Below are positions 26,654 to 37,430 of a DNA stretch of 64,000 nucleotides, piece by piece. Position 1 is the first letter of the stretch, and each line of letters starts with the position of its first letter. Under the pieces are notes generated by a model that did no database searches, had not been told where the DNA came from, and worked only from the letters and a program-made list of their open reading frames with translations. This stretch comes from Antedon mediterranea (taxonomy: Eukaryota > Echinodermata > Crinoidea > Comatulida > Antedonidae): assembly GCF_964355755.1 (NCBI RefSeq), contig NC_092677.1:2857001-2921000 (forward strand), read 5' to 3'. Made by a program: the position numbers and the translations under genes.

Positions 26654-29600
26654 ATGGCGACACGGAGTTTAACAGAAGTATTTATTTTAATGCGAAATAA
26701 TGCTGTTCAAAATAGGCATATATTCACGGAGCAGGTAAGCCGTTAATTCCCTTTATATTTGTCACAATCTAGGCTAGCCTAGCTAGGTAGGCTGTCTAAA
26801 TAATATTGTAAGGCCAAGAAACCTAATATAGAACGCTGTGGTGATTCATCCGGCACTGCGTGTAGTGCATTGAGGAGGCAGCCTAACTTTAAGTATTATT
26901 CTATCTCCATGGCGCTTCTGTTAAATGAGAATATTATACTTAACTAAGGTTAATACTTTGTATATATTTGCCAAACAAAATTATATAAACAGTCGGACTC
27001 AGTTTATATAAATTATAGGTTTTGTTGATGAATGTGTATATTAATTATTATTATTAATCCAAAGGCAAATAACTGAAAAAATGACAATGCTGTGGGTATC
27101 AGTGGCTGGACTAAATCAAAACGATCAAGTAAAACAGCCAGAAAAATCAGCAGAGCTTTCGGGCAACACTAGCCCTTAAATATTATTATTATTAACTTTA
27201 ATCACAATAACATTAATCTTGTGTTCTTTGTAAGAATGAGACCGATAGGACAGCATTAGTGAGTACTACTGATGGAGTGGTATCATTCTCTAAGTCATCT
27301 CTACCTCCTGAATGGTAAGTTTGGCACAAATATGTTATTGTTTAAAAAAAAATTTTTTTTAATATAGATTGATTGTTTAAATGTTTTTGTGAGTTTGAAA
27401 GAAAATTAGTTTTCATAATAATGTCTTCACCATTATTATTGTATGAATGTTATTCAGTATCATCTGATTTCAAAGTGTTTTTATTCTTTTTGAAGGGTTG
27501 ATAGTGTTGAAGAAATACAGTATGACATATCCAGAATTCAACATAAAAGTATGAAATATTTTAATTACTTGAAATCTTTATTATCAATTTACAAATAAAT
27601 TTGAACAGCAAAATTAAAGATTAAAATAAACATAAAAACCATGATAAATTAAATGTGTAATAAATAACAGTTAATCATTGCTTGCAAGCCTCAAAGTTTA
27701 CCCAATTAATTATTGTTATCTTTGTTTGTTTCTCAGTGAAAGAATTAGCAATGGTTCATGATAAGCATTTAAACAGACCAACACTGGATGACACGATGGA
27801 AGAAGAGCACTCTATTGAAATTATGACACAAGAAATTACACAGGTAAATGTTGTCCCTATTATTGCCACCCACATTCTTATTGTCACCCACATTGTTATT
27901 GTCACCTCACCAATATTGTCACCCTAATCATTATTAATAAAATAAAAAAATTATTTGATATTGCTTTATTTTTAGATGTTTCACAGATGTCAAAGGTCAA
28001 TTCAATCAGTGGGTGCAAAAAGTCGTAGGTCAACGTCACAAGAACAGAAAGTTACCAAAAATATAATGTCAACTCTAGCGGGTCAGCTTCAAGATTTATC
28101 AATAAGTTTTAGGAAAAGTCAATCAAATTACCTTAAAAGTAAGTTTAGTGTTTTGTGAAGATATTTTTTCTGCAAAAGAAATTTTCATCAAATTGAAATT
28201 GTAAATATTTCTAATGTTATGCTTGTTCCCTTTTGTACAGGAATGAAGAGTCGAGAAGAGCGGTCACAGCATTACTTTGGTGGTAGCAATATGATGACGT
28301 CAAACAACAGCGCCATCATGGCTGCACAAGACGACCTTGATGACGAGGACATGATATATGACAGGGTACTTTGTTCTTTCAACAAATAGTTAAGATGAGA
28401 TGCCATTAAATTAAGTTCATTGGTGAAAAAAAAAAGTGTCTGTCCTTTCTAATAAGGGCTTAACAATATCTGTGCTCAAGCTCTGTCTACACTATCAAAC
28501 TAGTTAGACAAAAAATGTGTCATATGCCCAAATATGGTAGTGATATGCCCAAATATGGTAGTGATATGACATCATCATGTCCATATATGGATAAACTTGA
28601 TGGCTACTGTTACTGTTCTTCAAATTCCTGATATGTATTTAGATTAATTCTCAATGAAAGTTAAGTAGTTCTGTGGGGTTTTTTTTTACTGATTTTTGTA
28701 CTGAAATTATTTATTTTTTTGTCTTGTAGGGCTTTACAGATGTACAAGTACATATGGTAGATGAAAACAGTGCTCTCATAGAAGAACGCGAGAAAGAAAT
28801 CACACACATAGTGCAATCAATATCAGATCTGAACGAGGTCTTCCGAGATCTCGCAACGATGGTTGTAGAACAGGTAAGAACGTAAGAAAGAAATCACACA
28901 CATAGGGCAATCAATATCAGATCTGAACAAGGTCTTCCGAGATCTCGCAACGATGGTTGTAGAACAGGTAAGAACGTAAGAAAGAAATCACACACATAGA
29001 GCAATCAATATCAGATCTGAACGAGGTCTTCCGAGATCTCCAACGATGGTTGTAGAACAGGCATGAAACTCACATTTGAATGTACATTTGTCATCACATA
29101 TTAGTATAATTTCAAGACTGACTGTTAATTGTTATATATTTTTCAGGGTACAATTCTAGATCAAATTGATTATAATATTGAGCAGTCATCAGACAGGTTA
29201 CAAAGTGGCCTCAAACAGCTACAAAAGGTATCATATTTGATTAATGATTTCAAGTATTTACTGTATTTGAAATATATTTCAATTATTGTCTAATGCCTAG
29301 ACTAGACAAACAAAAGTGTGGTGTGCCCAAATATGGTAGTGATATGACATCATCATGTCCATATATGGGCACATTACATTTTGTCACATAAAGTTTGATA
29401 GTGTAGACAGAGCTTTATGCAACTAACCAGTCTAAAATCAACTTTTGTTTTATCAACCTTTCTCGTTGAGCTGACCTTTGACCAAGATATAGCATTCATG
29501 AAAGTATATCACAATCTAATCTACTGCCACAAATACTGTTCTTAAGACCTGTTTTTTTTTTATACCAATATCAATTTTTTTTTCACAGGCTGAGAAATAT

Positions 29601-29693
29601 CAGAAAAAGAACCGCAAGATGATGGTGATTTTGATTTTATTTGTTATTATCGTCGTTTTAATCATTATTTTAATTGCCAAGAAATCTAGTTGA
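26654..29693 (+). CDS. STX16: Syntaxin-16, Qa-SNARE of the trans-Golgi network
   Basis: Nine exons: 26654-26734, 27235-27314, 27496-27548, 27737-27843, 27976-28138, 28241-28365, 28730-28873, 29147-29227, 29589-29693; 312 aa (human about 325). The N-terminus [16 protein letters not shown] matches the syntaxin-16 N-peptide that engages VPS45. An Habc region contains [13 protein letters not shown]. The SNARE helix spans about 218-280, with the central-layer Gln at 251, the last codon of exon 7. A basic KKNRK precedes the C-terminal anchor (289-308), leaving only KKSS after it. Known role: fusion of endosome-derived carriers with the trans-Golgi, with STX6/VTI1A/VAMP4. Downstream of exon 7 its 3' half is tandemly repeated twice in the intron. 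An ATTAAA with a following T/G-rich stretch at 29872-29900 is a possible poly(A) signal. It shares a short divergent promoter region with DHX35. Confidence 0.96.
27060..27195 (+). mobile_element. Possible retroposon 3' tail with (ATT)n
   Basis: TCAGCAGAGCTTTCGGGCAA then CACTAGCCCTTAAAT(ATT)n just before STX16 exon 2. Only the A/T tail and style suggest a retroposon. Confidence 0.4.
28478..28600 (-). mobile_element. MITE-A copy, right end lost
   Basis: AAGCTCTGTCTACACTATCA left end; two CCAAATATGGTAGTGATATG units; ATGACATCATCATGTCCATA core. It lies in STX16 intron 6. Confidence 0.88.
28780..29060 (+). repeat. 94-bp tandem triplication of STX16 exon 7 3' half plus donor
   Basis: The last about 84 bp of exon 7 and about 10 bp of intron (GTAAGAACGTAA) are repeated twice inside the intron. 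The coding ends fall at 28873 (genuine), 28967 and 29060. Copy 2 keeps a perfect donor; copy 3 has lost one base in CTCGCAACG and its donor reads GCATGA. The unit is not a multiple of three. Confidence 0.93.
29298..29416 (-). mobile_element. MITE-A copy
   Basis: Core CATCATGTCCATATATGGGC and right end GTTTGATAGTGTAGACAGAG are intact; left end worn. It lies in STX16 intron 8. Confidence 0.88.
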
Positions 29694-30115
29694 TGATTTT
29701 AAATTATTAAGTTATAAATCGAAGTAGGGCCAAAAGGATGCATACAACTTAAGGTTTCAATATTCATATATGTAAATTATATGTAAATAGGCTAGTTCAA
29801 CTTTAAAAGTTGATTTATCTGTTTTAGATTATTTGTATAGTCTTTTTTGATCATGTCAAAATATTTGATTGATTAAAGTTGTGTGATTATAATATTTTGT
29901 TTTCTATATGGAATGGAGAATTCCTAAGTAAAGCCATCAATATAAGTAAATAATATAAATTATTTATCATAGACTTCGATCAAAAAAGATTATAAATGGT
30001 GTATTTTATTTGTGTTGTTGCGATATAAAATGTGCATTCCTTGGCTAAATTAACATATTGTACAATGGGTTCACAATAGATAATATAGCAATTTGTTAAT
30101 TTGTACAATGTCTTA

Positions 30116-30240
30116 AAATCTCCAGTGGTCTAATGGTAGGGTGCCTGAATATCAAGCAGAAGGTTCCGGGTTCGAATCTCGGTTGGGGCAGCTTTTTCTA
30201 ATTCTCACATATTTCCTCATCTTCAACTGTTTAAAAATTA
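30116..30240 (+). mobile_element. tRNA-derived SINE (family 2)
   Basis: AGTGGTCTAATGGTAGGGTG (A box) and GGTTCCGGGTTCGAATCTCG (T-arm and B box) form a tRNA-like head about 70 nt long, followed by TTTTTCTAATTCTCACAT shared with 12880-13000. The acceptor stem pairs only with wobbles and no CCA context supports a functional tRNA. Confidence 0.8.
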
Positions 30241-30659
30241 ATTATAAATTTCTCTGTACCTATGAATTTGTTATAATTCAAATATATTGAATGTTATTTT
30301 GTCTTAATATTTTGTTTTAATATTTTGTTTTAATATACAATTTCATCATTTTATTTAATACATTTGTTTTAACTTATTAATTGGTTGGACAGAGCCAACT
30401 AACATTAATTTTTTTCACAAAATCACAGGGAATATTCACCCATAGTTATACAAAACCAATTTAATAATGAGAAAGTAACTTCAATTTGTTGAAAGATAAC
30501 ATTATGTGAAAACAAAACAGTATTATCAAAACATACATACATGAATAGGTTGTGTGCATTTCACTCGCTGCTATAAGTCATATGATTTGAGCCACAGTAT
30601 ATATTTATTACTTTCTGAATGTATTTGTTATGTTTATATGTTTTATTTATATTAATAGT

Positions 30660-30809
30660 AAAGCTTGGTTCCCACTAGAGACGAAACGCGAGGACGTAAC
30701 GTAAGTGAGTTGACCAATCACAAGCGATGGATTATTCGAACTGTCGCGTATTATTTGTCAACACGCGTTTACGTCATTGTGTTGCGTCTCTAGTGGGACC
30801 AGGCTTTAT
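30660..30809. mobile_element. MITE-B copy
   Basis: Ends AAGCTTGGTTCCCACTAGAG and CTCTAGTGGGACCAGGCTTT; CCAATCACAAGCGATGG inside. It lies in the STX16/Ig-receptor spacer. Confidence 0.9.
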
Positions 30810-31004
30810 TCAATACCTAATGTTGTATTCAATACCTAATGTTGTATTCAATACCTAATGTTGTATTCATTATGCTCAGTGCTGCTGTATCAATGTATTC
30901 AATTATTGTAGGAATACATTTTAAAAATATCTATCCCTCCAATTACTAACCGTTTTAATTAGAGAACCTTCAATTAAAGACCATTGACTGATGATTTTAT
31001 TCTT

Positions 31005-31202
31005 AAAGCGTGGTTCCCACTAGCGACGCAACACAAGGACGCAACACAAGGACGTAAAGCAACGCAAGTGAATTGACCAATCACAAGCGATGGCTTATTT
31101 GCTTGTGATTGCTAACTGTCTATAACTTCGCTTGTCATTGGTTAAAACGCTTGCGTTGCGTTTACGTCATTGCGTTACGTTCTAGTGGGAACCAAGCTTT
31201 AA
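31005..31202. mobile_element. MITE-B copy, full length
   Basis: Ends AAAGCGTGGTTCCCACTAGC and TTCTAGTGGGAACCAAGCTT; CCAATCACAAGCGATGG in one arm and CATTGGTTAAAACGC in the other. Confidence 0.9.
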
Positions 31203-31238
31203 TGTATAAATACTATTTATCTATATATTTAACTATAC

Positions 31239-31405
31239 CTAAAGCTTGGTTCCCATTAGGACGCAACGCAATGACTTAAGCGCGCCGCAAGCATTTTGAC
31301 CAATCACTACGCGTTGGATCATCCAAAACTGTAGCTTGTGATTGGTCAACTCATTTACGTTGTGGTTACGTCATTACGTTGCGGCCAAGTGGGAAACAAG
31401 CTTAA
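31239..31405. mobile_element. MITE-B copy
   Basis: Ends AAAGCTTGGTTCCCATTAGG and CAAGTGGGAAACAAGCTTAA; it lies 37 bp after the previous copy. Confidence 0.88.
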
Positions 31406-31977
31406 GGTGCATACAGAATTATATATGTTTTCTATTTTATATGGTAAAGGCAAATTTTAATGTAATATTCCTTAAACCAATAATACATATTCGTTAAACC
31501 AATACAAGTTTATTCAAAGCAATATTTATTGAAATTTTGGATTAGTTATTTACTTATCAGTCCTCCATATTTCTTATTTTGTACAATATTTAATTTAGCA
31601 GGTCTAAGATCAACTGATTTTAGCTGGTTCCAATGATAATTATTGTAACCCTTGTTATACCATAACAGTAGGCCTATCTATGTTTGTTTAAATCCGATCC
31701 CATGCTAAGTTTGTCTTAATGTTAACCACTACACCAGGGCCAGACTGTAAAATGTCGATGTTTAGGCTATAAAATAATACACAAATACTGCTAATTTAAA
31801 ATATGAGAAATGTGCATTTTGTGACCTTTATTAGTTCCCCTCCTACACAAGCCTTTGAAACAGCTTTAGACGGTAATATAAGCTTAATTGTCAATTATTT
31901 GGTTAAATGTACTTAGTTATGTGCTTAAAAGTAGAACCCCCTTATTTGGGACACCCAGTTCAGGAGAAACTCTTATT

Positions 31978-32147
31978 AAGCTCTGTCTACATAACAGTAT
32001 CAAACTACTTTGACAAACAAAGTGTGATGTGCTCAAATATGGTAGTGATATGCCTAAATATGGTAGTGATATGACATCATCATGTCCATATATGTACACA
32101 TCACATTTCTTTGTCACATAAAGTTTGATAGTGTAGAAAGAGATTAA
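31978..32147 (-). mobile_element. MITE-A copy
   Basis: Left end AAGCTCTGTCTACATAACAG (small insertion), two core units, right end GTTTGATAGTGTAGAAAGAG. It lies in the STX16/Ig-receptor spacer. Confidence 0.88.
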
Positions 32148-32502
32148 GTTTTAAGGTGACACTTCCCGTGAGACGAACGAGACCAACCCCTATTCAAGGC
32201 CTATGTTGGGTCCCGAAGGTGTCTCCTTAATAGAGGTTCTATGTGGTTTATTTTACTAATGTTTTCCACCGACGCTTCTTCTCTTACCCACCTTAATTGT
32301 AATGACGTCAACAATATTTCGGTTTCCTTAAGTGTTTGTGTAAAAGTTCGATAGAAACTTAAACATTACAAACATAAGTGAAAGTTGTTATTTAAATATT
32401 TACTGAGTAATAGGCGGTGTTATCTGCTAGTTTCTGGCAATACTTCATTGAAACATCTTTTTGTCATATATACATGTTAAAGGTGAATTTCTGAATTCTT
32501 AA

Positions 32503-32631
32503 AAGATTGGTTCCGTTTAAAAGCAACGCAGCGATGTACGCGCAACACAGTTGACAAATCACAAGCGACAGTTTGGATGATCATCGCGTCGTGATTGGTT
32601 AAGCTTGGTTCCAATTTGAACGCAAGCTTAA
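32503..32631. mobile_element. MITE-B copy, diverged
   Basis: GATTGGTTCCGTTTAAAAGC to GGTTCCAATTTGAACGCAAG; the centre keeps AATCACAAGCGACAGTTTGG. Confidence 0.75.
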
Positions 32632-33168
32632 AACTTTAAACTTGATCTTTTCAATCTTCTGTGTTGAAAATTAAATTAATTTATTAGTTTGTACTTTCAC
32701 CTCTAAATCAAATCGAAGTATCACATCATACACTCTGTACTTAATGTGTACGTTTGTTGGTTGGTTTAAGAGGAAAGCTATTAATGCGATTTTTCTTTTT
32801 CTATTAACCCCTCTATTTGCATAACATTAATTGAGGGTGTTTATTATGGTTACATAAATGTCATAATAAAGAATGTAAAAAATAAACATAGTTTTCACTG
32901 ATTACTGCTTTTATTTAAATAAGTATTGTAATTAAGAGTTAAAACTGTCTAACCATTTTTGATTCGGTGTCATGATCACTATAATGAGCTAGACATGTCA
33001 AAACGCCCGCTGTGTGGCAAATTAGAGAATTTCCCTCTTAAAGCTACGTTTACACTAGACAATTAAACAAATTTTGCGGCCGGCAAGTCACCGAACCAAA
33101 TCAGGTTTAGTTTAAAGGTGGAATATTTCTCTTCAATCATGTTTGTATTGGTTGGTTTAGTCAACCTT

Positions 33169-36100
33169 CTATTGGATAAACTCGTAAGTGTGTTCAAAAT
33201 CTGGGATTATGCTGGTGTTCAATTCGGCGTAATCGTTCGATTCTGGAACATATTCCATATAATCCTACAATGAGAAGAAAGAACACCAAAATACGTCATT
33301 ATTACCTGATCATCTCCATTCTAAGTCCTTATAGTTTGAGTAAAGAGGGTCTTTCACACCTATTCCGGCACCGGTTACGGTCCGACGCCGGCAAATCTAA
33401 TCGAACGTGAATGCTTCGTTTTCCCGACGCTCCACGCGACTATGCGCCAATCGATATGCGCGTAAAAACGCGGTTACGGTTGATTTTCCGGCAAACAATT
33501 AGTATGAAAGACCCTTTACAACAAAAAACTTACCTCAACTGTAATCTTTTTCTTTCTTTCGTTTCTTTTTTCTGAAAAAAGATAATAATTTAAAGTAACA
33601 TTTAACTGACGCGTTCCATACCTTATTCGTATTCAACTAAAGGATTGAATTTAAACGAACCTTTTGAGAGACCAATGTACACACAGTGGCAAGAGGCATA
33701 CACTAAAATGAGCAGAAGTAGAATGCTAGGGCAGAGAATCGTAATCAGTAAATTCGAATTGTACCATAGTGTCTGAGTTTCGTTCTCATCTCTTGAAATT
33801 TCTTCTGTATCTGTAAAAACAACATTTTATTATCATCAGGTAGGCCCTATAGTATTTTCCTTTTCGCTTCAAATTCTTGTTACATACATTGATTGAAATG
33901 CATTTATACTGATATGCACAAATCTAGAGTTACGTCACAGAACTAGGTGAAAGCGAGAATAAGATAACCACCAGTTACGCCCGTGACAGCGAGAATGAGA
34001 AAAGCCGCGTACGAAGGAGGACAATTAAGATCTTATATAAGAACTTTAATTTCTGCCTACTTGTTATTAATTCAATCCCGCGTTTCGTTATTCTCACCTT
34101 GTCTGTCTATATCAGTAGTTGTCACGTTTAGAATAGTACAGATAGAGATCTCCATGACGTCATTCTGCGTTGCCAGACAACACAATTCCGCCGCCAAACC
34201 GTAAATGTCATGTGGCTTCAAAGTTACGCTAGCATAAGTAGTAAAAAGTCCATCTGCTCCCTTCCAAAGACTTCTGGTCACACTATGACGTATTTCTACC
34301 TTGTTTAGCTGGAGCTGGACCTTGGTCAGCGGCCTGGTATCGTTAGCAAAGCACTTGAAAGTGACCACGTCTTCATCCAGAAACATTATCCTGTCATTGT
34401 TGAAGCCTTGGTCCGAATCATCTGCTGCGTAAAACATTACGTTGGTGTCCTTCAGTGGTACAAAATATTCTGAAAGAGTATAATATGGTTAAATTTGAAG
34501 TAGCTGGTTCTCGTGGGCATAACAAAACTTCAAGTTTGTAATGATAGTTACGCGTAACAAAGTGGTAACGACCCGGGTTCAATTTCCCGATAAGAACGAT
34601 TCTCCAGGTCATCTCTAAATCTGCAGCTGGTTGAACAATACTAGGAAGGCGCCGCGGCATAGAATTCGGGAACTGACCACCCTACTCTACATATTGCCGA
34701 GTTTATTTACCCCCCAGAATTACGAGATTCGCCTTAAGATCAATTTAAACAGACGACGAGCGGTAAGGGTAATATATAGAATCTATGTTATTTCTTATAC
34801 CATTTACATACAAAGCGCAGAGGAACGGACGGATTATCGCGGGACAAGCTCGTCTGTGTAATTGTGTAACTAATGTAGTTAGCATGAGAAAATATGAATA
34901 CATTTTCGTTTACCTTCTACATGAAGATGTTTACAGATTTTTTGTTCCACCAACTGATTTTTTTGTATACGGAGATATTCATGTTTTGCCACACAGCAGA
35001 CAATCTTTCTGTCGTCACCTTTAACTGATGTGTAGGCGGCTGCAACCTCAGTGCTGTAAAGACCATCGTCATCTTTCAGCACTGTTGTTGATTGCGTTTC
35101 AATAGCGTCACCGTCTATTTCTATCAAGATGTCAGCAGCTGGTCTAACTTTGTCCACCACGCATTGGAGAGAGACTTCTTCGTCTTCTACCAAAGTGAGA
35201 GTGGTATCAGTATTCCTCGGCATCTCATCTTCCTCTATGAATGACGTCAGCCGGAGATTAGACTTGGTGATTGGTACGACGTAGTCTGTAAGAAAAAAAA
35301 GGGAGGCATCATTTGGTCATTTTCAAATACTGTATGTGTAGGCCTACTATATAGTAATGTTATTGTTACATGAGAGATAACCAGTCAATTACAAGCGACA
35401 GTTTGAGCGATCATTCGCGTCGTGATTGGTCCCACTACTTACGACGTCCTTGTGTTGCGTCCAAATGAGAGCAAGGCTTTATCTGATATCAATAGTCAAC
35501 TATAAATATTATAATAGGTTGTTCTCCACTCCAAAGCTACACTGATAAATACTTACCAACGACTTCTATCATCGAAGTAGCTTTCAAAGGTGAGTTCAAA
35601 CCAGGATGATGTACAATACAAGTCACGTGTTTACCATGGTCAGCAATCGAAGCCGTAATGTGAATAGACGATGTGCTGTTACATAATCCATTGCCATCAC
35701 ATGACGGTTTAACAGACGTCGTACCATCATCTGACTGTATATCCGTCACGAATCGAAACGTAGCAATCGGCTTGGATCTCACAGCCATACAGACGATGTG
35801 TTTTGGAACATTGCTGGACACCTCAATGTAGTCACCGTCGTGGAAACCGTTTAACAAGATGGTGGTAGGAGGATCTAATAAGAAATAATCAATATTCCAG
35901 TTTATTGATTGGTATCGATCAATATCTTGATTTATCACAACAACTATAATTGACCTCACTCTCATCAATATGATCAATGTACTAGTAGTAGGCCTAACTT
36001 AACCAAATGGAACCCTACCAGCACCATGAACAATAATGAATTGATACCTACATAGTAGTTTCAGGCTCACGTCCCCGATAACTTTACTTTGTCTGAGAAT

Positions 36101-36612
36101 GATATAGCACCGATACGTGCCTTCAACCTTCTGCGTGGCATTAGCTATCCTCAACGTTGTATTGGTACCGCTATACGCGAAGCTGTAGCCATCCGTGATG
36201 ACGTCAGCGTTGTCTGCAACTATCTTTTCACCTTCAATATACCACCATCGCATCCAGTAGTTACGATTCAGACGAGTATTGAAGTTACAAGTTAACTGCG
36301 TCTGTCGGTTTACGACAGCTTGGAACACTTCACCATCGTTTACTGTCCGTTCGTTTGCTTCTGCTGTCTGGCACCGAATCAACAATATGCTTGCTTAAAA
36401 AAAAAAAAAAATTCAAGTTAATACCTTGAGGATTGGCAATCAGACGAGTGCGTACAAAACCCCTGACGTCACACTTGAGTGATTCAGGGTGCGGCGTACA
36501 AACAAAGGTGAGCGCGCGTAGGTTATGTATAGGCGCGCACAAGTATATCATAATAAATATCAATAACAGTAAACGTACCAATGAAATAAATACTAAAATA
36601 ATCTAGCATCAT
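33169..36612 (-). CDS. Ig-domain type I membrane receptor with tyrosine-motif tail
   Basis: Eight coding exons: 36612-36579, 36393-36052, 35874-35557, 35285-34914, 34469-34098, 33810-33661, 33571-33534, 33264-33169; 573 aa. The start is the first of two adjacent ATGs; splicing makes a signal peptide (MMLDYFSIYFIASILLI). Module 1 is a V-like Ig domain (LTCNF...WMRWWY...GTYRCYI). Module 2 keeps two Cys (HIVCMAV, HVTCIVH). Modules 3 and 4 are each one 372-nt exon and align with each other (DGLYSTEV/DGLFTTYA, IVCCVAK/LCCLATQ), so they are a tandem duplicate. Nearly all introns are phase 1. The transmembrane helix is about 500-519, followed by a Lys/Arg-rich stretch and a tail with YMEYV, YAEL (554-557) and YEFI (569-572). 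It is probably an adhesion or immune-type receptor; I see no orthologue. The N-terminal exon is the least certain; exons 2-8 are well supported. Confidence 0.85.
35363..35482. mobile_element. MITE-B copy, left end worn
   Basis: CAATTACAAGCGACAGTTTG, CGTGATTGGTCCCACTACTT and the end GAGAGCAAGGCTTTA. It lies between exons 3 and 4 of the Ig-receptor gene. Confidence 0.75.
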
Positions 36613-37119
36613 GGAAACTGATCGATTATTACATGTTGCCTCAGCAATGTCTCAAACTCGTGTAAATAAAATTGATATTAACATTCACTTTCACTCATAG
36701 TATCGTCGTCTGACGTCACAAGTATCGATTAAAACCATTTCCTGACAATTAAAAAACTTTTTTCAGGGAATTTTTAAAGAATCGTTTTCGATTTCTGTTT
36801 AATTAATATTAATAAAAATAATATGAATTAAACACACTTAGAAAAATAAACATGTGAGAGGTATTGCTTGGTGAATTTGTACCCAGACCCTCTGGAAGGA
36901 AAGCAGAAGCCGAAAACACTTCATCACTAAACCATACAAATGTTTGAAATAATTTTCGAATAAAAATAAATAAATGTAGTGACCAAAATAATATTTTTTT
37001 TTGTGTGTGTATTTTTCGCGTTTAATTTCGCGTTTCGATTCGCGTAATTCGCTTTGTTTTCGCGTTGCTGAAATAAGAACTTAATATACTATGGTTAGTG
37101 AATGAATTGAACCACTTAC

Positions 37120-37190
37120 CTTGTTTGTTGATCTGCTCAGCTCTGCTGCTCCACGTTTAGCTGCCTGCGCCAGTTGAACCCGGGTTAGTA
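37120..37190 (-). other. Possible 5' non-coding exon of the Ig-receptor gene
   Basis: A consensus donor (AAG-GTAAGT) on the minus strand at 37119-37114 follows TGTTGATCTGCTCA-type non-coding sequence, upstream of the first coding exon. No transcript evidence is available. Confidence 0.35.
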
Positions 37191-37191
37191 G

Positions 37192-37430
37192 ACCATGGTT
37201 TATAAGCGTGTATTTAATTATTGCCACGGCGATGGTTTATAAGCGTGTATTTAGTTATTGCCACGGCGATGGTTTATAAGCGTGTATTTAGTTATTGCTA
37301 CGGCGATGGTTTATAAGCGTATGTTTAGTTATTGCCACGGCGATAGTTTATAAGCGTGTATTTAGTTATTGCTACGGCGATGGTTTATAAGCGTGTAGTT
37401 AGTTATTGCCACGGCGATGGTTTATAAGTA
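37192..37430. repeat. 37-bp minisatellite, about 6.5 units
   Basis: The unit GGTTTATAAGCGTGTATTTA plus GTTATTGCCACGGCGAT is repeated with few changes (TTAATT, GCTACGG, GTATGTTTAG variants). It lies immediately upstream of the putative 5' non-coding exon of the Ig receptor gene and in the divergent spacer towards Spire. Confidence 0.93.

Larger units (their letters stand above)
29694..33168. other. STX16/Ig-receptor 3'-3' spacer
   Basis: No gene seen. It holds the STX16 3' UTR with a possible ATTAAA at 29872, a tRNA-type SINE, four MITE-B copies, one MITE-A copy and a short threefold repeat (TTCAATACCTAATGTTGTAT, 30810-30870). Confidence 0.6.

Noticed and set aside
28888-29060. Extra coding exons of STX16
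   Set aside because: The copies lack their own acceptors, the 94-bp unit breaks frame, and one copy has a deletion and no donor; they read as intronic duplications.
30120-30192. Functional tRNA gene
   Set aside because: The head has A and B boxes but a weak acceptor stem, and a SINE body shared with 12880-13000 follows directly.
34515-34600. Possible tRNA-derived SINE with GGGTTCAATTTCCCG
   Set aside because: A B-box-like word and a nearby hairpin are present but no A box or second copy could be found.
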